Of a stretch of 56,436 nucleotides of DNA, positions 24,665 to 32,858 are shown in pieces. The DNA lies in NCBI GenBank assembly GCA_019634365.1, contig JAHQVM010000067.1, positions 1-56,436 of the forward strand. Direction: 5' to 3'. The position numbers and the translations under genes are program-made. The stretch is from Flavobacteriaceae bacterium. Lineage in GTDB: Bacteria; Bacteroidota; Bacteroidia; Flavobacteriales; Flavobacteriaceae. Position 1 is the first letter of the stretch. The number at the start of each line of letters is the position of its first letter. The notes beneath the pieces were generated by a model, which did no database searches, had not been told where the DNA came from, and saw only the letters and a list, made by a program, of their open reading frames with translations.

Positions 24665-25283
24665 GGCGTTCTTTTTTCCCGATAAAAATATTTCGAATAT
24701 AAATAATCATGCCTGCCCCGTGTCCCACAAACAAAACGGGATCTTCCCGGAAGATAGCATAGGTGAGAATAAGTGAGGCTCCCAATACACTCAATCGCCA
24801 AAAGCCAATGGGTAATTGGGAAGTCTTTGTTTTTTCAGAATAAATCCATTGATACACAAACCGAAGCGTAAATAGAATCTGGGCCACCACTCCCAAAATG
24901 AGCAACCATGACGGAATGTCTTCGTTGTTGAACAATTGATAGATATCATATTCCCCATTGTTATACCCGTAGGTGACAATGGCGATAGGGAAGAGGAGTA
25001 AAAACCCCCGAAACCACATAGGGGATTTTTGCCATTCCCCCTGCAAATGAAGATTTCTTATGTAAATAAAATAGGTGAGGGATTGCCCCAACATGATGGC
25101 AAAATCGTCACGTAAATACCCATATACAAAAAGCAAGAAGGATGCCAATAGGCTCAACTTCCAAAAAAGGGAAGGGGTGATGATACGATTGTTCTTTTCA
25201 GAAAGGATCCATTGTACCAACAATCGGCCGGAAAACAGAATTTGGGCCAAAAATCCTATGCTGTACACCATCCAATCGCTCAT
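24645..25283 (-). CDS. Tandem LAB_N-domain membrane protein (candidate lipid-sugar translocator)
   Basis: A 212-residue membrane protein made of two homologous three-helix units. Matching pieces are AQILFSGRLLVQWILSEK (13-30) and AQILFTLRFVYQWIYSEK (134-151); FWKLSLLASFL (40-50) and FWRLSVLGASL (161-171); IYIRNL (73-78) and IYIRNI (194-199). This is the N-terminal domain of lipid-A-disaccharide synthase (LAB_N) found here without the LpxB enzyme. From memory LAB_N is grouped with SWEET/PQ-loop-like folds. It sits between a polyprenyl-phosphate GT2 and an ArnT-like transferase, overlapping both, which is where a flippase would be expected. Function is inferred from context only. Confidence 0.9.
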   Translation of the reverse strand: MSDWMVYSIGFLAQILFSGRLLVQWILSEKNNRIITPSLFWKLSLLASFLLFVYGYLRDDFAIMLGQSLTYFIYIRNLHLQGEWQKSPMWFRGFLLLFPIAIVTYGYNNGEYDIYQLFNNEDIPSWLLILGVVAQILFTLRFVYQWIYSEKTKTSQLPIGFWRLSVLGASLILTYAIFREDPVLFVGHGAGMIIYIRNIFIGKKERREVGKT

Positions 25284-25990
25284 CCTTTACTTTTTACTTC
25301 GTAATTGATGTACTTTTTCTTCATCCACAAGTAGGCAAAACAATCCATTAATGGACCCAATAATCGGTTCCAAAGACCGAATTTGGCAGTTCCGGCAATT
25401 CTTGGGAAATGCTTTACAGGCACTTGGAGTACATTTCCATGCTGTAAAAGAATCATGGCAGGTAGAAACCTATGCAGTCCGCGAAACATGGGAATACGTT
25501 GGGCATAGTCGGTCTTGATCACCTTGAGGGGACATCCTGTATCGTCCATTCCGTCGTGTGTAAATGCCCTGCGGATACCATTGGCGATTTTTGAGGACAT
25601 GTTTTTTACGAAGGAATCCTTTCGGTCTGCCCGAACCCCCGTTACCAAATCGTAATCTCCAATATGCTCCAAAAGTTTATTGAAATCGGATGGATCCGTT
25701 TGCAGATCGCTGTCAATATAGCCTAGTAATTCGGCATCCACATGATCAAAACCTGCTTTAATGGCTGCGCTTAACCCTCTGTTTTCTGCAAATTGGATGA
25801 AATGGAAGGCTTCATTGCGTTGGCAAATATCCTCGATCATCTCCTGGCTCTTATCCTTAGACCCGTCGTTCACGAAAAGGATACTTGTCTTTTTGGTGGC
25901 AATCTTGGTGTAGGCCAGTAGTTCTTTTTCCACACGCTCCAAATTGTCTTCTTCGTTGTAAACAGGGACAATGATGGTGAATTCGTACAT
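25280..25990 (-). CDS. GT2 polyprenyl-phosphate sugar transferase (ArnC/DPM1-like)
   Basis: A 236-residue family 2 glycosyltransferase. The nucleotide-sugar fold starts IIVPVYNEEDNLERV, has the metal-binding pattern IDSDLQTDP and the late DDTGCPLKV ... RGLHRFLPAM and PRIAGTAKFGLWNRL segments of dolichol/undecaprenyl-phosphate sugar synthases (DPM1, ArnC). It should make a polyprenyl-phosphate monosaccharide at the inner face of the membrane. No clear paired TM helices follow, so it is probably peripheral. Start is taken at MYEFTIIVPV (25990); MESL at 26002 is possible. Its stop overlaps the LAB_N start by four bases. A -7 element lies at 26014-26021. Confidence 0.9.
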   Translation of the reverse strand: MYEFTIIVPVYNEEDNLERVEKELLAYTKIATKKTSILFVNDGSKDKSQEMIEDICQRNEAFHFIQFAENRGLSAAIKAGFDHVDAELLGYIDSDLQTDPSDFNKLLEHIGDYDLVTGVRADRKDSFVKNMSSKIANGIRRAFTHDGMDDTGCPLKVIKTDYAQRIPMFRGLHRFLPAMILLQHGNVLQVPVKHFPRIAGTAKFGLWNRLLGPLMDCFAYLWMKKKYINYEVKSKG

Positions 25991-26013
25991 GAGGGATTCC
26001 ATTTCGTTTCCTG

Positions 26014-26021
26014 CAAAAGTA
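26014..26021 (-). promoter_or_regulatory. -7 promoter element of GT2/LAB_N/ArnT-like operon
   Basis: Minus-strand TACTTTTG (plus CAAAAGTA) is a perfect TAnnTTTG between the longest in-frame ATG (26053) and the preferred starts, which excludes the long form. No spaced -33 TTG is evident. Confidence 0.5.
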
Positions 26022-26087
26022 TTTCTTTTTTCAAGAATAAAACAGAAAGACAAAAAAGCCGTTATTTTGTACTGATAAATTTCGCAT

Positions 26088-27032
26088 ATGAAAGTATTGG
26101 TTACCGGTGCAGCCGGATTTATAGGGTCTCATACCAGTGAGCGTTTGCATCACTTGGGTCATGAAGTTCGTGCCATCGATAATTTCTCAGATTATTACGA
26201 TCGTTCACTAAAAGAACTGAATGCCAAAGAGCTTGCGGATAAAGGCATTACGGTTGAAAAAATTGACCTTAGGGAGGACGATTTAACCGAGATTATTACT
26301 GAAGACTTGGATTTTATTTTCCACTTTGCAGCACAACCCGGAATTTCAGTAACCAGTACCTTTCCCGATTATTACACCAATAATATTCTTGGTACCCAAC
26401 GGATGTTGGATGTGATCGAAGGATTTACTAAGAAACCCTTCTTTGTGAATATTGCAACTTCCTCCATTTACGGACTACACGCCACCATGACCGAAGATGA
26501 GGCGCCATTGCCCGCTTCTTGGTACGGCGTTACCAAACTAGCAGCAGAACAGTTGGTTTTGGCCTATGCAAGAAGGGGCTTGCTAAAATCCACCTCCTTG
26601 CGGTTGTATTCGGTTTATGGTCCTAGGGAACGTCCTGATAAGCTCTATACCCGATTGATCGATTGCGGACTTAATGATAAACCCTTCCCTTTATACGAGG
26701 GCAGTGAGAAGCATTTGCGAAGCTTTACCTATGTGCAGGATATTGTAGATGGCATCGTTAGTGTGATGGACTATGCTGAAGCCTGTAATACCGAAATCTT
26801 CAATTTAGGAACTGAAGAGGAAAATTCTACAGCAACAGGGATCGCAACGGTGGAAGCTATTTTGGATAAAAAGATCACGATTGAAAACAAACCACCGCGA
26901 CCCGGAGATCAATCCCGGACGAAAGCGAATATCGATAAAGCTCGAAAACTACTGAATTACAATCCCACTACCGGACTTAGGGAAGGATTGGAAGCGCAAG
27001 TAGACTGGTTTCGGAAAAATTTTGAGGAATGA
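26088..27032 (+). CDS. NAD-dependent sugar epimerase (UDP-hexuronate/UDP-glucose epimerase type)
   Basis: A 314-residue extended SDR. NAD loop GAAGFIGSH at 7-15, DNFSDYYD at 31-38, and the active site TSSIYG (124-129) with Y146-x3-K150 in WYGVTK. The opening resembles UDP-glucuronate 4-epimerases (short N-terminus, DNFSDYYDRSLK). It would supply a nucleotide sugar, plausibly for the divergent GT2 operon 97 bp away. Substrate cannot be assigned from sequence. The next gene overlaps the stop by four bases (ATGA). Confidence 0.9.
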   Translation: MKVLVTGAAGFIGSHTSERLHHLGHEVRAIDNFSDYYDRSLKELNAKELADKGITVEKIDLREDDLTEIITEDLDFIFHFAAQPGISVTSTFPDYYTNNILGTQRMLDVIEGFTKKPFFVNIATSSIYGLHATMTEDEAPLPASWYGVTKLAAEQLVLAYARRGLLKSTSLRLYSVYGPRERPDKLYTRLIDCGLNDKPFPLYEGSEKHLRSFTYVQDIVDGIVSVMDYAEACNTEIFNLGTEEENSTATGIATVEAILDKKITIENKPPRPGDQSRTKANIDKARKLLNYNPTTGLREGLEAQVDWFRKNFEE

Positions 27033-27664
27033 AACAACTAAAAATTGCAATAGGAGGATTCTTGGCCTTAACACTACTGGTGTCCTGTGGGGATTTTGGG
27101 AAGCTGGCAGATATTGGGGAAATAGCCCAAAAGTATGAAGCAGGGAACATAGAGGAAGCCAAGGTTGAAATGGAAGCGTACCTAGCAACAAATGCCGATA
27201 ATGACTATGCTTGGACCATCATGGGGCATATTTATAATGATTTGGCCCAGGATTCCCTTTCTAAAGATTCATACAAGAAAGCTTTGCAAATTAACCCGGA
27301 AAGGGTTCAAGCGTTGACGGGATTGGGAATTTTGGCAAGATTGGAAGGGGATTATGTAAAAGCGACACGTTATTACGAAAGGGCCATATCACTGGATTCT
27401 GAATATGCACCGGCGTATTCCAGTTTGGTGGCGATATACCTAAAGCGCAGGGATTTTAGCAAGGCGGTCGAATATGGAGAAAAAGGTTATAAGTACGATA
27501 AAGAAGATCCAGTCATCGCGGCCAATCTCTCTGTGGCATATCATTATGCCGGTGATACCTTAAATAGGGATAAATTCTACCAAATTGCTAAGGACAAAAA
27601 TTACGGAAGTATCGACACGCTTCTTGAAATTTTCAATGGAGAACTAACAATTCTGGATGATTAA
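27029..27664 (+). CDS. TPR lipoprotein
   Basis: A 211-residue exported lipoprotein. The signal peptide ends LTLLVSC with the lipid cysteine at 20. From about residue 34 to 165 there are four TPR-like helical pairs (for example AWTIMGHIYNDLAQDSLSKD and VQALTGLGILARLEGDYVKA), a protein-interaction scaffold. Start ATG overlaps the epimerase stop (ATGA), so translation is coupled; why a TPR lipoprotein goes with the epimerase is unknown, though a role in assembling the surface glycan machinery is conceivable. A weak hairpin follows at about 27664-27690. Confidence 0.88.
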   Translation: MKQLKIAIGGFLALTLLVSCGDFGKLADIGEIAQKYEAGNIEEAKVEMEAYLATNADNDYAWTIMGHIYNDLAQDSLSKDSYKKALQINPERVQALTGLGILARLEGDYVKATRYYERAISLDSEYAPAYSSLVAIYLKRRDFSKAVEYGEKGYKYDKEDPVIAANLSVAYHYAGDTLNRDKFYQIAKDKNYGSIDTLLEIFNGELTILDD

Positions 27665-27714
27665 TCATCATTAAACTTGATGGATTTTCCATAGCGAAAT
27701 CATAGCCGAAACCA

Positions 27715-28803
27715 TTATCGCCCCTTTCTCAAAAGCATTTCAGCTGCCTCAAATGGCGTGGTCTTGTTTTCGCTTAACAATTGCAACTGTCGTTCCAACT
27801 CCTTTTTTATGTCAGGATGATCGTAAAAGTCCCTTTTTAATTGGGATTCGATGGTTTGTAACAACCAGAATTTGTTCTGCTCATTGCGCTTTTCCTGAAA
27901 ATAGCCGTTTTCCTTTGTAAGGGAAAAGTAATCTGAAATCAATGCCTGAACCGTATCAATTCCTTGCTGTTCCAAGGCCGAACAGGTAAGGGTTTTCGGG
28001 CGCCATGTACTGTCTTTGGTGGGGTAAAGGTGAAGTGCGCGATTGAATTCTAACTTTGCCTGTTTCGCAGCCTTTTCGTTTTCACCATCGGCCTTATTAA
28101 TGACAATGGCATCGGCCATTTCCATAATTCCACGTTTAATGCCTTGCAGTTCATCTCCCGCACCGGCCAGTTTCAGAAGCAAAAAGAAATCGGTCATGGA
28201 ATGCACAGCAGTTTCGCTCTGGCCTACACCCACTGTTTCAATAATGATATAATCGTACCCCGCCGCTTCACATAAAATGACGGTCTCCCGGGTTTTCCGG
28301 GCTACGCCACCCAAAGAATCCCCACTCGCCGAAGGGCGGATAAAGGCTTTGGGGTCTTTCACCAATTCCTCCATTCGGGTTTTATCTCCTAAAATACTAC
28401 CGCCACTAAGACTGCTGCTAGGGTCTACTGCCAAAACAGCTACCTTATACCCAGATTGGGTTAGTAGTTTGCCATAGGCTTCAATAAAGGTGCTTTTTCC
28501 CACCCCGGGAACTCCGGTAATGCCAATTCTTACAGATTGATTGGCATAAGGTAGACAAGCTTCAATAATATCTTTGGCTTCTTTCTGATGTTTTTTGGCC
28601 TTGCTCTCTACCCGTGTTATAGCTTGACTCAATGAGGTTTTGTCACCTGCTAGGATTCCTTCTACCAATTGGGATACCGAAGGTACTTTCTTTCGGTTCG
28701 ATTTGAGCCTGTCGGCTGCACTTTGGCTTAAAGAATCGGGAGGATCGATACCTCCTTTCTCGTGCAGGGCTCCATCATGTGAATCTTGGGATGACAAAAT
28801 CAA
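27715..28803 (-). CDS. meaB: Methylmalonyl-CoA mutase-associated GTPase MeaB
   Basis: A 362-residue G3E-family GTPase that guards and loads B12-dependent methylmalonyl-CoA mutase. Visible motifs are Walker A GVPGVGKST (97-105), the base loop AVDPSSSLSGGSILGDKTRM (125-144), switch region IETVGVGQSE (188-197) and the guanine-specificity NKAD (236-239). The N-terminal 40 residues (Ser/Asp-rich) precede the usual domain and may be an over-long start. The mutase genes are not in this window; a PduO-type cobalamin adenosyltransferase at 39.2 kb would make its cofactor. It follows the DUF2911 gene by nine bases on the same strand. Confidence 0.94.
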   Translation of the reverse strand: MILSSQDSHDGALHEKGGIDPPDSLSQSAADRLKSNRKKVPSVSQLVEGILAGDKTSLSQAITRVESKAKKHQKEAKDIIEACLPYANQSVRIGITGVPGVGKSTFIEAYGKLLTQSGYKVAVLAVDPSSSLSGGSILGDKTRMEELVKDPKAFIRPSASGDSLGGVARKTRETVILCEAAGYDYIIIETVGVGQSETAVHSMTDFFLLLKLAGAGDELQGIKRGIMEMADAIVINKADGENEKAAKQAKLEFNRALHLYPTKDSTWRPKTLTCSALEQQGIDTVQALISDYFSLTKENGYFQEKRNEQNKFWLLQTIESQLKRDFYDHPDIKKELERQLQLLSENKTTPFEAAEMLLRKGR

Positions 28804-28812
28804 GAAATATGG

Positions 28813-29391
28813 TTAATTGATTTTCATTTGCAAAGGTACCGTTACATTGTCCCAGGCAAACATCAATACCAAATCTGTAGGGGATGTTTCCAATAGGTTA
28901 ATGGAAAAGTTTTCCTGTACCGTAATACTTTTAGATACGGTGGCAGTGGCGACCAAGGCATCGTGTTCTGTTTCCCGCATGGCTTTGCCATCTTGAAAGC
29001 GAACTCCCCAGCCGTACATTTTTTCATTGAATATGATTTGCCAACTTTCTTCCCCCGGGATCGTCCACAGGGTATATTTTCCGGCAGGGAGGGTTTTTCC
29101 ATCGATAGTGAGATCTTTGTTCGTGGTAAAGGTGCTGGCTTCATTGGCACCAGTTCGCCATACTTCGCCATACGGTACCAACTCCCCAAAAATAGTCCGG
29201 CCTTTTTTGGACGGGCTGCAATAAAATACCTCGATATGGGTGGTATTATTGTCGTACGTTTCTACTACTTCAGGACTGTGCTTTTTGGTGCTTGTTCGCA
29301 TGATGGGACCGATAACAAAATAAAAGAGAAGGGTAAGCACAATAAGGGCTCCAAGTATTTTTAGGGATATTTTTACAAGTTTATTCATCAC
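28813..29391 (-). CDS. DUF2911 membrane-anchored protein
   Basis: A 192-residue protein with one N-terminal membrane anchor (about 8-28) and an external domain that matches DUF2911: the run TIFGELVPYGEVWRTGANEA, then LPAGKYTLWTIPGEESW and a final FAWDNVTVPL. Bacteroidota often carry several DUF2911 proteins in the periplasm; the role is unknown. It is upstream of meaB, nine bases apart, so the two are probably co-transcribed. A -7-like TACCTTTC lies about 30 bp before the start. Confidence 0.9.
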   Translation of the reverse strand: MMNKLVKISLKILGALIVLTLLFYFVIGPIMRTSTKKHSPEVVETYDNNTTHIEVFYCSPSKKGRTIFGELVPYGEVWRTGANEASTFTTNKDLTIDGKTLPAGKYTLWTIPGEESWQIIFNEKMYGWGVRFQDGKAMRETEHDALVATATVSKSITVQENFSINLLETSPTDLVLMFAWDNVTVPLQMKIN

Positions 29392-29500
29392 GGGTCTATT
29401 TTCGTAAGGAAAGGTAGTAAATTTAAAAAACCTAAATTTTGTAACACGGATATTTTTCTGTCGTCTTTAACCCGAACAGCAACCAAAAAAACCATCAATT

Positions 29501-30043
29501 TTGTCCACAACGTTATTAGTTGAGCAATGCAGGGAACACAATCCAAAAGCGCAATTGGCGCTTTACAAACAATATTGTGAAGGAATGTTCATTGTGGCCC
29601 AGCGATATATCAAGGACATGGCCCAGGCCGAAGATGTTATGCAGGAAGCTTTTATCAAGGCTTTTTCAAAATTGCATCAGTTCAAAGGGGACGTCACCTT
29701 TGGTGCTTGGTTAAAACGGATTGTGATCAATCAGTGTTTGGATACCATAAAGGCCAAGAAAATAGAAGCACTTTCCATCAATGAAGAAGTGCTTTCTATT
29801 TCCGAGGATGATGATTGGAGCGTAGCCGATGAGGTAACGGTAGCCGAGGTACACCGTGCCATCGATAATCTTAGGGATCCATATAAGGTAGTGGTACAGC
29901 TGTTCCTTCTGGAAGGATATGACCATCAAGAAATCTCTGGGATACTAGGAATTTCGGAGAATGCCTCCAGAACCAACCTGTTTAGAGGTAAAAAACAGTT
30001 ACAAGAACAATTAAAACACTTGCACTATGGCACAGGATATTAG
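29501..30043 (+). CDS. ECF sigma factor (sigma-70 family), locus 1
   Basis: A 180-residue extracytoplasmic-function sigma factor with region 2 (ALYKQYCEGMFIVAQRYIKD to FGAWLKRIVINQCLD, about 20-80) and region 4 (DPYKVVVQLFLLEGYDHQEI and GISENASRTNLFRGKKQLQ, about 127-172). It directs RNA polymerase to its own set of promoters. The start is TTG 29501 (MSTTLLVEQC), as no ATG fits before region 2. It overlaps by 17 bases the gene for a membrane protein likely to act as its regulator, which in turn overlaps a secreted repeat protein. Confidence 0.92.
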   Translation: MSTTLLVEQCREHNPKAQLALYKQYCEGMFIVAQRYIKDMAQAEDVMQEAFIKAFSKLHQFKGDVTFGAWLKRIVINQCLDTIKAKKIEALSINEEVLSISEDDDWSVADEVTVAEVHRAIDNLRDPYKVVVQLFLLEGYDHQEISGILGISENASRTNLFRGKKQLQEQLKHLHYGTGY

Positions 30044-30617
30044 AAAAATGATGCAGCAAGATAAGGAAGAGCGCGCTTCATTGTCCAAAGGGCATGAGGC
30101 ACGTTTCGAAAAAAGACTGCAAGAGGCTTTTTCTGAAAAGAAAGAAAAGAGAGCCACTTTCTTGTGGATGAAAATTGCTGCTGCGGTTATGGTATTTCTA
30201 GGATTAACCTACGGGTTCTTCTTTTGGGGTAATGACGGAGGAGGAACTGAGAATCCGGACGAGATAACCGTTATCCCTGAGGAAGTAGATCCGGGAATTA
30301 CTTTGGGGGATATTTCTCCCGAATTGAAGAAAGTGCAGGATTTTTACCTCAATGGAATCCAAGTGCAATTAGCTTCCTTGGAAGAAGATAATGATAACAA
30401 AGAGTTGATCGACGGATATAAAAAGCGTCTGGCCGAGTTGGATAAAGAATACGAAAGGCTCAATAAGGAGCTCAACGAGGTAGGGCCTACAGAGGCGACC
30501 ATCAACGCCCTTATAGATAATTTGAAATTACGTTTGGAATTGCTGTTCAAACTTAAAAACAAATTAAAAGAACTTAAACAATTGGAAAATGAACAATTTA
30601 AAGAAGATATCACATAG
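30027..30617 (+). CDS. Single-pass membrane protein with periplasmic coiled coil (putative anti-sigma)
   Basis: A 196-residue bitopic protein. Residues 1-45 are a charged cytoplasmic part, 46-68 a membrane helix (WMKIAAAVMVFLGLTYGFFF), then a Gly/Glu linker and a long periplasmic helix (about 98-190) rich in Leu, Lys, Glu, likely a coiled coil (LKLRLELLFKLKNKLKELKQL). No zinc-binding ZAS motif is present. It overlaps the sigma factor gene (17 bp) and the next gene (29 bp), the arrangement of a sigma/anti-sigma/effector unit; anti-sigma activity is inferred from gene order only. Confidence 0.85.
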   Translation: MAQDIRKMMQQDKEERASLSKGHEARFEKRLQEAFSEKKEKRATFLWMKIAAAVMVFLGLTYGFFFWGNDGGGTENPDEITVIPEEVDPGITLGDISPELKKVQDFYLNGIQVQLASLEEDNDNKELIDGYKKRLAELDKEYERLNKELNEVGPTEATINALIDNLKLRLELLFKLKNKLKELKQLENEQFKEDIT

Positions 30618-32229
30618 ACTGACCGCTGTCTTTATGCTTTTGGGTATTGTTGTACTCAATGCACAATCACGGTCTGTAGAGCGTTTTAGCGTAGGAGACG
30701 ATGTATTAGTATCTGTAAATGCAACCCACACCAATATCGTTTTTGAAACATGGGACAAGGATATAGTGGAAGTAGAAGCCTTTGTCGATGATGAAAGCCT
30801 TTCTAAAGAAGAAAAGCAAATTGTATTCGACAAATGGAAGTTAGAAGTATTGGGAAATAGCAAGAAAGTTGTTATTAATTCTAATGAAGGCAGCCTTTGG
30901 GGCGGAATTGAATCCATGGGCAGTTTGAAAGCTTTGGATCGCATGAAGAGTTTAGAATCGTTGAATAAACTGGAATCCTTGAAAGAGATCAACCTAACGC
31001 CTTTTTTCGATATGTTTCAGGACATGGATTTTAATATTACGGTACCGGACATTCCAGATCATGGCGATTTCCCGAACTGGCCTTTTACTGAAAGACGCCC
31101 AAGTATTAAAAGTAAGGAAGGATATATAAACTATACCTTTGGCGATGGCGATTACAATACCTTCGATCATGATAAATACGAACGCAACAAACAGAAGTAT
31201 GTCGACAAGCTGAATCAAAAGTATGGCACCTCTGTTTCTGTTAGGGAAGTAGATGCCTGGTTAATCGAGGTAGATGCATGGAAGGACGAATTTGAAGAAG
31301 TGATGGAGAAATGGGGCGAAGAGTTCGGAGAAAGTATCGAATTGAATTTCGGGGATGATTTTGAGGAAAATATGGAAAAGTGGGGCGAAGAATTCGGTAA
31401 GAAAATGGAAATATGGGGTGAAGAGTTTGGTAAGGACATGGAAAAGTGGGGCGAAGAATTTGGGAAAGACATGGAGAAATGGGGAGAAGCCTTTGGCAAG
31501 GACATGGAAAAGTGGGCCGAGCAATTCGACGATTACGATACGCAGGTGATTACATCACCCAATGGCGATAAGCAAATCATCCTAAAGGGAAGTAATAATG
31601 GCAAATTGTTCGAAGAATCCTTGGAAGCCAAAAAGACCATAATCATTCGTATGCCCAAAAACACCCGAACCGATATCAATGTGCGACACGGAGAGGTGAA
31701 AATGGCAGATGCCTATAACCTTAAGGCAGATCTTGACTATAGTATGTTAACAGCTAATAGCATTGATGGGGGAGAAACCCTCATCAATGCTTCTTATGCT
31801 CCGGTTTACATCAATAACTGGAAAGAAGGTGTTTTGGATTTACAATTTGTAGATGATTGCAAGCTTAATATCGTGAACACCATAAGCCTGCAGGCAAACT
31901 CCAGCAATGTAAATGTAAACGCCATCGAGAGCGAGGCATTTCTTTCGGGTTCCTTCGGAAATTTATTCATAAAGGAAATCGATCCTGGTTTTAGCAATAT
32001 TGATATCGTACTGGAAAATACAGATGCTTATTTGGATTTACCCAACAGCTCGTTTTCATTTCTGTATTCTGGAAAGAAATCCCGTTTGGAAACACCCAGT
32101 GAATTGGAAGTAGTTTCCCACAACAAGAATTCGACCCACACTATGATTAAAGGGTATAAGGGTTCTAAAGGAAGTTCACGGTCTGTAACGATCAATGCTT
32201 CTTACAGTAACGTGAACTTCAGTAATTAA
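30589..32229 (+). CDS. Secreted hendecad-repeat protein with DUF4097-like beta-helix
   Basis: A 546-residue exported protein. Signal peptide ends VVLNAQ near 26. Residues about 30-100 form a beta domain, 105-135 a Leu/Ser segment, and 228-316 an 11-residue repeat with Trp at position 4 and Phe at position 8: VDAWKDEFEEV (228), MEKWGEEFGES (239), one irregular unit (250-261), then five regular copies (262-316). The C-terminal 200 residues resemble the DUF4097/GIN beta-helix, with many short repeats such as SNVNVNA and SYSNVNF. It is fused in tandem (29-bp overlap) with the ECF sigma/membrane-protein pair, so it is probably part of that envelope circuit, either as sensor partner or main output. 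Role otherwise unknown. Confidence 0.85.
   Translation: MNNLKKISHRLTAVFMLLGIVVLNAQSRSVERFSVGDDVLVSVNATHTNIVFETWDKDIVEVEAFVDDESLSKEEKQIVFDKWKLEVLGNSKKVVINSNEGSLWGGIESMGSLKALDRMKSLESLNKLESLKEINLTPFFDMFQDMDFNITVPDIPDHGDFPNWPFTERRPSIKSKEGYINYTFGDGDYNTFDHDKYERNKQKYVDKLNQKYGTSVSVREVDAWLIEVDAWKDEFEEVMEKWGEEFGESIELNFGDDFEENMEKWGEEFGKKMEIWGEEFGKDMEKWGEEFGKDMEKWGEAFGKDMEKWAEQFDDYDTQVITSPNGDKQIILKGSNNGKLFEESLEAKKTIIIRMPKNTRTDINVRHGEVKMADAYNLKADLDYSMLTANSIDGGETLINASYAPVYINNWKEGVLDLQFVDDCKLNIVNTISLQANSSNVNVNAIESEAFLSGSFGNLFIKEIDPGFSNIDIVLENTDAYLDLPNSSFSFLYSGKKSRLETPSELEVVSHNKNSTHTMIKGYKGSKGSSRSVTINASYSNVNFSN
31372..31536 (+). repeat. Five tandem 33-bp repeats encoding an 11-residue unit
   Basis: Units start at 31372, 31405, 31438, 31471 and 31504, all beginning ATGGAAA/ATGGAGA and coding MEKWGEEFGKD-like residues. 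Third codon positions differ between units (GGC/GGT/GGA, GAA/GAG), so protein sequence is under selection or the duplications are old. Confidence 0.93.
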
Positions 32230-32786
32230 CGATCATCATAACCAAAAAAGTCGATTAGGAAAAACTCTACTCCAAACACCAATCCAAAGAATAGCCCGAT
32301 AAGCAATATCGCATAGATTCCTCCCCATTTTTCGGTAGGAGCTATCCACAATTTTCGCAGAGCTTCTACCAGTGCTTCCCTGTTTCGATACAGGACAAAT
32401 AATATACTTCCCAAATAGAAACAAGCACTGAACATGGCTCCATAAGCCACTCCAAATAAATAATCCACCACGATTATATTTAGTAAAATAGGTATCAAAA
32501 CGAGCGCACCCCATACTTTGGTTCTGGGTAGCAGAAAAAGCAAAGCACCTACAAGTTGGGAAATGCCAATGAATAGAATGTATCCTTGGGAATGACCGAA
32601 AAAAGTCCAAGCCAAATCGAAGCTTCGGACGTCTGATAAAGTCGTGTTCGCAACCTCTTCAGGAAGATTTCCTTTCCTGTAGAACTGTCCACCCAATATT
32701 TTCCCTGTCCCATAACTGAATAGTTTTACAAAGACATTGATCCTTAATGCCCATTCGACTAGGGAAGTCCAATTGAATTGTTTCAT
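32226..32786 (-). CDS. DoxX-like membrane protein
   Basis: A 186-residue protein with four to five hydrophobic helices. The layout (first helix at about 8-26, then GHSQGYILFIGISQLVGALLFLLPRTKVWGALVLI) resembles DoxX/DoxD-type membrane proteins, which are poorly understood and sometimes linked to redox or respiratory functions. The stop codons of this gene and of the hendecad-repeat gene overlap (four bases, TTAA), so the two transcripts converge. A terminator for the upstream DUF6249 gene lies just before its start. Confidence 0.78.
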   Translation of the reverse strand: MKQFNWTSLVEWALRINVFVKLFSYGTGKILGGQFYRKGNLPEEVANTTLSDVRSFDLAWTFFGHSQGYILFIGISQLVGALLFLLPRTKVWGALVLIPILLNIIVVDYLFGVAYGAMFSACFYLGSILFVLYRNREALVEALRKLWIAPTEKWGGIYAILLIGLFFGLVFGVEFFLIDFFGYDDR

Positions 32787-32800
32787 GATATAGTCGCAAT

Positions 32801-32839
32801 AAAAAAACTGCTTCAGAAGAAAATTTCCGAAGCAGTTTT
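32801..32839 (-). terminator. Rho-independent terminator of DUF6249 gene
   Basis: Minus-strand stem AAAACTGCTTC / GAAGCAGTTTT (plus 32829-32839 and 32804-32814) with a 14-base loop, followed by a T run (plus A run 32801-32807). It lies 20 bp past the DUF6249 stop. Confidence 0.88.
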
Positions 32840-32858
32840 AGGTTTCATAATTGGTAAA

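Noticed and set aside
27664-27695. CATCA-TTAAAC-TTGATG hairpin as a terminator of the TPR lipoprotein gene
   Set aside because: Stem is only five pairs with a weak T run; noted in the gene entry but not called.
31215-31524. Phe/Ser-rich open frames opposite the hendecad repeats
   Set aside because: They are mirror images of the 33-bp repeat on the other strand and show no start context or independent codon pattern.
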